From Actinomyces ruminis (lineage in GTDB: Bacteria > Actinomycetota > Actinomycetes > Actinomycetales > Actinomycetaceae), in NCBI RefSeq assembly GCF_002154335.2, contig NZ_MTPX02000005.1:1-42157 (forward strand): a DNA stretch of 42,157 nucleotides. Reading direction: 5' to 3'. Shown piece after piece: positions 37,141 through 42,157 of this stretch. The position numbers and the translations under genes are program-made. The notes beneath the pieces were generated by a model that did no database searches, was not told where the DNA came from, and saw only the letters and a program-made list of their open reading frames with translations. The stretch's first letter is position 1. Each line of letters begins with the position of its first letter.

Positions 37141-39582
37141 ATGACCGTCAACACCACCAGCGAGGTCGCCCAGGGATTCACCAGTGCCGCCGCCGACGCC
37201 GACCGCTCCTACGATCCACGGCTCGCGGAGCTGGCCCGCAGAGCGGCCGCCGCGGGCACCGTCCTGCTCACCAACGACGGCGTCCTCCCCCTTTCCCCCG
37301 CCGAGCCGGTGGCGGTGTTCGGCCGCGTGCAGATCGACTGGTTCGCTGTTGGCTACGGCTCGGGCGGCGACGTCAACGCCGTGTACACCACCAACCTCCT
37401 GGGCAGCCTGGTGGAGCAGGGAGTGGCTGTTGACGCGGAGCTGGCCTCCACCTACCGGCAGTGGTGCAACACGCAAGAGCCGCCCACCGAGGAGTGGGGC
37501 AACTGGCCGCGCTTCTACCCGGAGATGGAGGTTGACGAGGAGCTGGTATCCGCGGCCGCCTCCCGGGCCCGCACCGCCGTCGTCGTGATCGGCCGGGCCG
37601 CCGGCGAGGACCGGGAGAATGTGCTGGAGCCCGGCGGCTACTACCTCACCGACACCGAACACACCCTGCTGGAGCGGGTCACCGCGCATTTCGAGAGCAC
37701 GGTGGTGATTGTCAACTCCGGCAATGTCATGGACCTGTCCTGGGCCGAGGAACTGGGCGTGTCCGCCCTGCTGCTGGCCTGGCCCGGCGGCATGGAGGGC
37801 GGCCGGGCCGTGGCCGACGTGCTCACCGGGATCGCCGAGCCGGGCGGCCGCCTTACCGATACCATTGCCCGCGCCTATGCGGATTACCCGTCGGCTGGGA
37901 ACTTCGGAGGCCAGGAGTTCAACAACTATGCCGAGGACGTGTTCGTCGGCTACCGCTACTTCGAGACCTTCGCACCCGAGAAGGTGCTGTTCCCCTTCGG
38001 GCACGGCCTGGGCTACACCTCCTTCGACCTGAGCCAGGCGCACCTGGACGCCGCCTCCGCCGACACCGATGTCACCGTGTGGGTGCGGGTTGCCAACACC
38101 GGGCCGCGGCCGGGAGCCACGGTGGTGCAGGTCTACCGGGGCGCACCCGCCGTCGGCACCCTGCCGCGCCCATCCCGTGAATTGGTCGCTTTCACCCGCA
38201 CCCGCGTGATCGCCCCGGGTGAGGCCCAGGAGGTAACGGTCTCCTTCCCGCGGGAGCGCCTGGCCGCCTTCGACGACGACGGCCGGAGCGGTCACGCCCA
38301 CGCCTGGGTGATCGAGGCCGGCACCTACCCGGTACACGTGGGCACCTCGGTGCGGCAGACCATCGAAGCCGGCGCCGTCGTCGTGGAGGAGACCGAGGTG
38401 GTCGAGCAGCTCCAGGAGGCGCTCGCCCCCAACCCCGCGGTTCCCTTCGACCGTATGACCGTGGCCCGTGACGCGGACGGCCGGGCGCGCGTCGGCTGGG
38501 AGGCCGTCCCCACGGCTACCGTCGATCTGCGCGAGCGGATCCTGGCGCACCTGCCGGAGCCGATTGAGCCCACGGGTGACGTCGGCATTCGGTTCAGTGA
38601 CGTGGTCGCCGGGCGGGCCTCCCTGGAGGCATTCGTGGCCCAGTTGGACGTGGAGGACCTCGCGCAATTGACCTACGGGGATGTGGAAATGAACTCCCCG
38701 CTGGGCGCGCCGGGCAACGCCGGGGCCTTCGGGGGTCTTACCGAGCATCTGCGCGCGCTCGGCATCCCCCCGGTGATCACCACCGACGGTCCCTCCGGGA
38801 TCCGGGTATCCGCCTACGCCAGTCTGCTGCCCTGCGGCACCGCCCTGGCCTCCACCTGGGACGAGGCACTGCTGGAGGAGCTGGCCACCCTGCACGGCCA
38901 GGAGATGCTGCGCAAGGGCTCGGACGTGTTGCTGGCACCGGGTATGAACATCCACCGCGACCCGCTGTGCGGACGCAACTTCGAGTACTACTCGGAGGAC
39001 CCACTGCTGACCGGGATGGCGGCGGCCGCCGTCGTGCGCGGCATCCAGTCGCAGGGCGTGTCCGCCTGTCCCAAGCACTTCGCGTGCAATAACCAGGAGA
39101 CCAACCGCATCTACAACGACTCGCGCGTCTCCGTCCGAGCGCTGCGGGAGATCTACCTGCGCGGCTTCCGCATCTGCGTACAGGAGGCGGGTCCGTTCAA
39201 CATCATGACCAGCTACAACCAGGTCAACGGCCAGTGGGCCCACTACAACTACGACCTGGTGACCACCATCCTGCGCGGCGAATGGGGGTACCGGGGCAAT
39301 GTGATTACCGACTGGTGGATGCGCTACGCGCCGGACCCGATCTTCCCGCGGCTGCAGGACTCCGCCACCCGGGTGCGGGCGGGCGTGGACGTGCTCATGC
39401 CCGGTGGCGTCACCTGGTCCTCGAAGCGCGCCGACGGCCATGACGACGCCGTCCTGGCCGGATACTCACCGGACGACACTAGCGGCGAGCACCTCACCCT
39501 GGGGGAGCTGCAGCAAACCGCGCTGCACGTGCTGCGCATGGCTGCCACTACCCCGGCCGCCCGGGCGGCTGCCGAGGCCTGA
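37141..39582 (+). CDS. GH3-family beta-glycosidase with reversed domain order
   Basis: An 813-residue intact enzyme. The order of the two catalytic parts is swapped compared with most GH3 proteins. The GH3 C-terminal-type domain comes first (LARRAAAAGTVLLTNDGVLP at about residue 30, NSGNVMDLSWAEELG, FPFGHGLGYTSFD), then a fibronectin-III-like region (SRELVAFTRTRVIAPGEAQ), and last the TIM-barrel domain (TDGPSGIR with D549, APGMNIHRDPLCGRNFEYYS, KHFACNNQETNR, and the nucleophile in VITDWW, D724). Such permuted GH3 beta-glucosidases are known from Butyrivibrio, Ruminococcus and bifidobacteria. There is no signal peptide. GAGAG precedes the ATG at 37141. It probably releases beta-linked glucose or a similar sugar in the cytoplasm. 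Confidence 0.95.
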   Translation: MTVNTTSEVAQGFTSAAADADRSYDPRLAELARRAAAAGTVLLTNDGVLPLSPAEPVAVFGRVQIDWFAVGYGSGGDVNAVYTTNLLGSLVEQGVAVDAELASTYRQWCNTQEPPTEEWGNWPRFYPEMEVDEELVSAAASRARTAVVVIGRAAGEDRENVLEPGGYYLTDTEHTLLERVTAHFESTVVIVNSGNVMDLSWAEELGVSALLLAWPGGMEGGRAVADVLTGIAEPGGRLTDTIARAYADYPSAGNFGGQEFNNYAEDVFVGYRYFETFAPEKVLFPFGHGLGYTSFDLSQAHLDAASADTDVTVWVRVANTGPRPGATVVQVYRGAPAVGTLPRPSRELVAFTRTRVIAPGEAQEVTVSFPRERLAAFDDDGRSGHAHAWVIEAGTYPVHVGTSVRQTIEAGAVVVEETEVVEQLQEALAPNPAVPFDRMTVARDADGRARVGWEAVPTATVDLRERILAHLPEPIEPTGDVGIRFSDVVAGRASLEAFVAQLDVEDLAQLTYGDVEMNSPLGAPGNAGAFGGLTEHLRALGIPPVITTDGPSGIRVSAYASLLPCGTALASTWDEALLEELATLHGQEMLRKGSDVLLAPGMNIHRDPLCGRNFEYYSEDPLLTGMAAAAVVRGIQSQGVSACPKHFACNNQETNRIYNDSRVSVRALREIYLRGFRICVQEAGPFNIMTSYNQVNGQWAHYNYDLVTTILRGEWGYRGNVITDWWMRYAPDPIFPRLQDSATRVRAGVDVLMPGGVTWSSKRADGHDDAVLAGYSPDDTSGEHLTLGELQQTALHVLRMAATTPAARAAAEA

Positions 39583-39617
39583 GCCGCAATACCCGAACGG
39601 CGAAGGGCGGTGCCTCG

Positions 39618-40865
39618 TCAGTTGCCAGCGCCCCCGACCCGCAGCACCTGCCCGTCGGGAGCGGTGACCGTAGCAGTCGGAGTCGGCTCCAGGCGCAGCT
39701 CGACGCCAAGCCGCTGCCCATTACGACCCACCGTGTCGTAGCTGTAGGCACGGTTGTCCAGGTGACGGGTCACCGTCGTGGCGGTGGCCAGCCATGGGTT
39801 GCGGCGGCGCAGGGCGATCAGTTCCTGGTGCAGGCGCAGCATCGGTGCCCCCAGGGGTGAGAGCTGCGCGGGGTAGGCCGGGAAGGCGGGCCGTACCTCG
39901 TCGTCGCCGCCCAGCCGCTCCGTCTTCTCGCCGCGGAAGGCCTGCTCGTCCCCGTAGTAGATGGCGGGGGTACCGCCGACGGTCAGCAGCAGCGCCACGG
40001 CCAGGGCCGCCTTGGCGTCCCCGATCTTGCTGGCAATGCGGGTGACGTCGTGGTTGCCGACGAAGGTCATGGGGGTGAAGGCGGCCAGCAGCTTGTTGTG
40101 CCGCTTGAGGCACCAGTCGAGCTCGTAGAAGTTCTCATCCAGCAGGGAGCTCCAGATCGCTTTCCACAGCTCGTACTGGGTCACCGAGTCCATGCCGGAG
40201 CGGGCCACGATATCGGCGTAATCGCCGTGGATCACCTCCCCCATGAACCAGGCCTCGGGGAACTCCTCGCGCACGCCCGGCAGCACCCGCGCCCAGAACT
40301 CCGGTGGCACGGCGTAGGCGGCGTCCAGGCGCCAGGCCATGGCCCCGCGGCGCAGCCAGTGGCGCATCACGTCGGAAACCAGGTCGATGACGGCGTCGGA
40401 GTCGTGGTTGAGGGCGGCCAGGCCCCGGTGGCCCTCGAAATCCTGGTGGACCACGCCATCCTCGGTGTGCTCCAGGCGGAAGAGCTCCTGCGCCCGCGCC
40501 TCCCCGGCGATGGCGGCGCGGAAGCGGGGGTGACCGGTGCCGACGTGGTTGAACACGCCGTCGAGCATGACGTTGATACCGCGCCTACGGCAGGCGGCGA
40601 TCAGCCGGTCGAAGGCGGCGTCATCGCCCAGACGTGGGTCGATGGAGTAGAAGTCGACCGTGTCATAGCCGTGGGTCTCGGAGGCGAAGATCGGGCCGAG
40701 TGCGAGCCCGTTGGCGCCCAGCTCGATCAGGTAGTCCAGCCACGGCTCCAGAGCGTCCAACCTAGGGGTGAGCTTCCGTTCCGCTTCTGTGGGCCGGACC
40801 GGTGCGCCTGTGAAGCCCAGCGGGTAGACGTGCCACCAGATACAGGAATCACTCCATGCGGACAC
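39618..40865 (-). CDS. Small GH13-family glycosidase (amylase-like)
   Basis: A 415-residue GH13 enzyme with a compact barrel: WWHVYPLGFTG, NVMLDGVFNHVG, MAWRLD with nucleophile D181, FMGE with acid/base E210 and GNHD with D273. A short C-terminal beta domain ends at GGAGN. The start is placed at the GTG at 40865 because TAGGAG lies five bases upstream; the open frame extends further to 40943 but without family sequence. No signal peptide is present. It resembles short actinobacterial alpha-amylase/neopullulanase-like enzymes; the substrate is uncertain. It is convergent with GH3, with a 35-base gap, and may act on alpha-glucans taken up by the importers. Confidence 0.9.
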   Translation of the reverse strand: MSAWSDSCIWWHVYPLGFTGAPVRPTEAERKLTPRLDALEPWLDYLIELGANGLALGPIFASETHGYDTVDFYSIDPRLGDDAAFDRLIAACRRRGINVMLDGVFNHVGTGHPRFRAAIAGEARAQELFRLEHTEDGVVHQDFEGHRGLAALNHDSDAVIDLVSDVMRHWLRRGAMAWRLDAAYAVPPEFWARVLPGVREEFPEAWFMGEVIHGDYADIVARSGMDSVTQYELWKAIWSSLLDENFYELDWCLKRHNKLLAAFTPMTFVGNHDVTRIASKIGDAKAALAVALLLTVGGTPAIYYGDEQAFRGEKTERLGGDDEVRPAFPAYPAQLSPLGAPMLRLHQELIALRRRNPWLATATTVTRHLDNRAYSYDTVGRNGQRLGVELRLEPTPTATVTAPDGQVLRVGGAGN

Positions 40866-41032
40866 CGATACTCCTAAGCGGGATTCCAACTGGGACCTGT
40901 CTGGTTCCCGAATCCGCCACGGCTTTCCAAGCCGGGGCCACACTCCGGGCGACAGCGATCACCTTAACATTACGGTCCCGTGCAGGAGACTCCGCCACGG
41001 TGGCATGTCACCGGCAGGCAAAAGTCTTCGGC

Positions 41033-42157
41033 TCAGATCTTCTCCACGGGCGCCAGGCGCAGCATGAGCCGTTTGGTGGCCGGGGCGCCGTCGATAATAA
41101 ACTCCACGCGCGCGACGGTGGAACGGCCCGTGCCCTCGACGGCGATCACGCTACCCTCCCCGTAGGTCTTGTGGCGCACCCGGTCGCCAGTCTTGAGCCC
41201 GGCGACCGCCTCGGGCAGAGCCGCATCCGAGGCCTCGGACTCGGACTGCGCCCCCAGCCTCACAGGTTTGCCACGCGCCGCCAAGCGCTTGGCGCGGCGG
41301 GCTTCGGCCCGGTCCTTGGGCGTCTCCACCCGGCCCAGCTTGCCGGTGCGCGTATGCCTACCGGAGCCAATGGCGGGGGCGAAGTCGCCGTCGTCGTCGG
41401 GGACTTCCTCGGTGCGACGCCCGTAACCGCGGCGCGTCCCAAAGCCGCCCTCGTCCCAGGAGGCGCCCCAGCCGGTGCCGCCGCCGCGCAGCGCGTCCAT
41501 GGAGGAGGCCACGCGCTTCCACTCGATCGTGTCTTCGGGGACGTCGTCGAGGAAACGGGAGGGCGGCATGGCGGTGGCGGCGCCCCAGGCGGAGCGCACC
41601 GCGGCACGAGTCAGGTACAGGCGCTCCCGGGCACGAGTGACGGCCACGTAGGCCAGGCGGCGCTCCTCGGCCAGCTCGGTCTCGTCGGCCAGTGAGCGCG
41701 AGTGGGGGAAGGTGCCGTCCTCCAGGCCGGTGACGAACACGACCGGGAACTCCAGCCCCTTGGCGGTGTGCACGGTCATCAGGGTGACCTGCCCCTGCTC
41801 GCGGGCCTGGGCCTCCGCCTCGGCCTGGTCGGCGACATCGGCACTGGGCGGCAGCTGGTCGGAGTCGGCCACCAGCGAGACCCGTTCCAGGAAGTCGGCG
41901 AGCGTCCCGTCGGGGTTGGCGGCCTGAAAGTCGGAGGCGACGGCGTGCAGCTCGGCCAGGTTCTCCACGCGGCTGGCGTCCTGCGGGTCGTCGCTGGCGC
42001 GCAGCTCGGCCAGGTAGCCGGAGGCGTCCAGGGCGGCGTCGAGGATGTCGGCCACCCCGTCACCGGCGTCGCGCCCGTGCCGCAGGGAGGTGAGCAGCTC
42101 GTGGAAGCCGGTCACCTGCCGGACGGCGCGCGTGGTCAGCCCCGACGACGGCGGGCG
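41033..42157 (-). CDS. pcrA: PcrA/UvrD-type DNA helicase, C-terminal part
   Basis: The last about 375 residues of a superfamily-1 helicase; the gene continues past the right edge (the frame is open to 42157). Motif V (LMTVHTAKGLEFPVVFVTGL) and motif VI (EERRLAYVAVTRARERLYLT) are intact. The C-terminus carries the PcrA-specific tail domain that binds RNA polymerase (TGDRVRHKTYGEGSVIAVEG). It unwinds DNA in repair and replication-transcription conflicts. This is a housekeeping gene marking the right border of the sugar island. The 167 bases between it and the GH13 gene contain no other gene. Confidence 0.95.
   Translation of the reverse strand, partial: RPPSSGLTTRAVRQVTGFHELLTSLRHGRDAGDGVADILDAALDASGYLAELRASDDPQDASRVENLAELHAVASDFQAANPDGTLADFLERVSLVADSDQLPPSADVADQAEAEAQAREQGQVTLMTVHTAKGLEFPVVFVTGLEDGTFPHSRSLADETELAEERRLAYVAVTRARERLYLTRAAVRSAWGAATAMPPSRFLDDVPEDTIEWKRVASSMDALRGGGTGWGASWDEGGFGTRRGYGRRTEEVPDDDGDFAPAIGSGRHTRTGKLGRVETPKDRAEARRAKRLAARGKPVRLGAQSESEASDAALPEAVAGLKTGDRVRHKTYGEGSVIAVEGTGRSTVARVEFIIDGAPATKRLMLRLAPVEKI

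Noticed and set aside
37123..39441. A 772-codon open frame opposite the GH3 gene
   Set aside because: Gly/His/Val-rich composition typical of antisense high-GC frames; the plus strand has all GH3 motifs.
1..42157. tRNA, rRNA, insertion sequences or prophage genes
   Set aside because: No cloverleaf, rRNA, transposase or phage-protein sequence was recognised on either strand.

Overview
The window is high-GC DNA from an actinobacterium, most likely a member of the Actinomycetaceae (Actinomyces-like). Support for this: a DUF6350-type membrane protein next to purH, an actinobacterial-style ZTP riboswitch in front of purH, a long two-half 6-phosphofructokinase, four sugar ABC importers that carry no ATPase gene of their own, and Tat/lipoprotein-type binding proteins. 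The genus is inference, not proof.

Layout. 1-2899 (minus): purH, running off the left edge, with a ZTP riboswitch and a DUF6350-like membrane protein. 3137-5513 (plus): a two-half phosphofructokinase. 5562-13021: locus A, with a LacI regulator, a GH92 mannosidase-family enzyme (minus) and a divergent binding protein plus two permeases, separated by a perfect 31-bp palindrome. 13091-14382: a ClC-type chloride channel. 14379-20898: locus B, with a GH13 oligo-1,6-glucosidase, two permeases, a binding protein and a divergent ROK repressor. 20899-21931: about 1 kb without a large gene, holding a small membrane ORF, the tail of a dead LacI gene, and an unusual array of nine 9-bp sites spaced 20-21 bp apart that flips orientation in the middle. 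21932-28770: locus C, with a LacI regulator, binding protein, two permeases and a GH31 glycosidase. 28885-35142 (minus): locus D, with a binding protein, two permeases, a GH13 alpha-glucosidase and a LacI regulator. 35465-40865: a DHA2-type efflux pump, a GH3 beta-glycosidase with swapped domain order, and a small GH13 enzyme. 41033-42157 (minus): the C-terminal part of the PcrA/UvrD helicase, running off the right edge.

How it works together. This is a carbohydrate-uptake island. Lipoprotein receptors and CUT1-type permeases bring oligosaccharides into the cell, and glycosidases without signal peptides (GH92, GH31, GH3 and three GH13) cut them in the cytoplasm. Local LacI or ROK repressors control each locus. 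The ATPase must come from elsewhere in the genome (an MsiK-like shared subunit). The glucose released would enter the phosphofructokinase step encoded at the left end.

Two cautions. First, at least 13 genes need frame corrections, 18 in all. Sixteen are single missing G or C bases, usually in short G/C runs, and they hit essential genes such as purH and pfkA. I read them as sequencing or assembly errors and give each gene as one CDS. Second, the most interesting biology is the GH92 enzyme, whose catalytic-acid motif reads SNQP instead of the usual GNEP (possible mannose-phosphate-mannose specificity), and the orientation-switching site array at 21342-21515.
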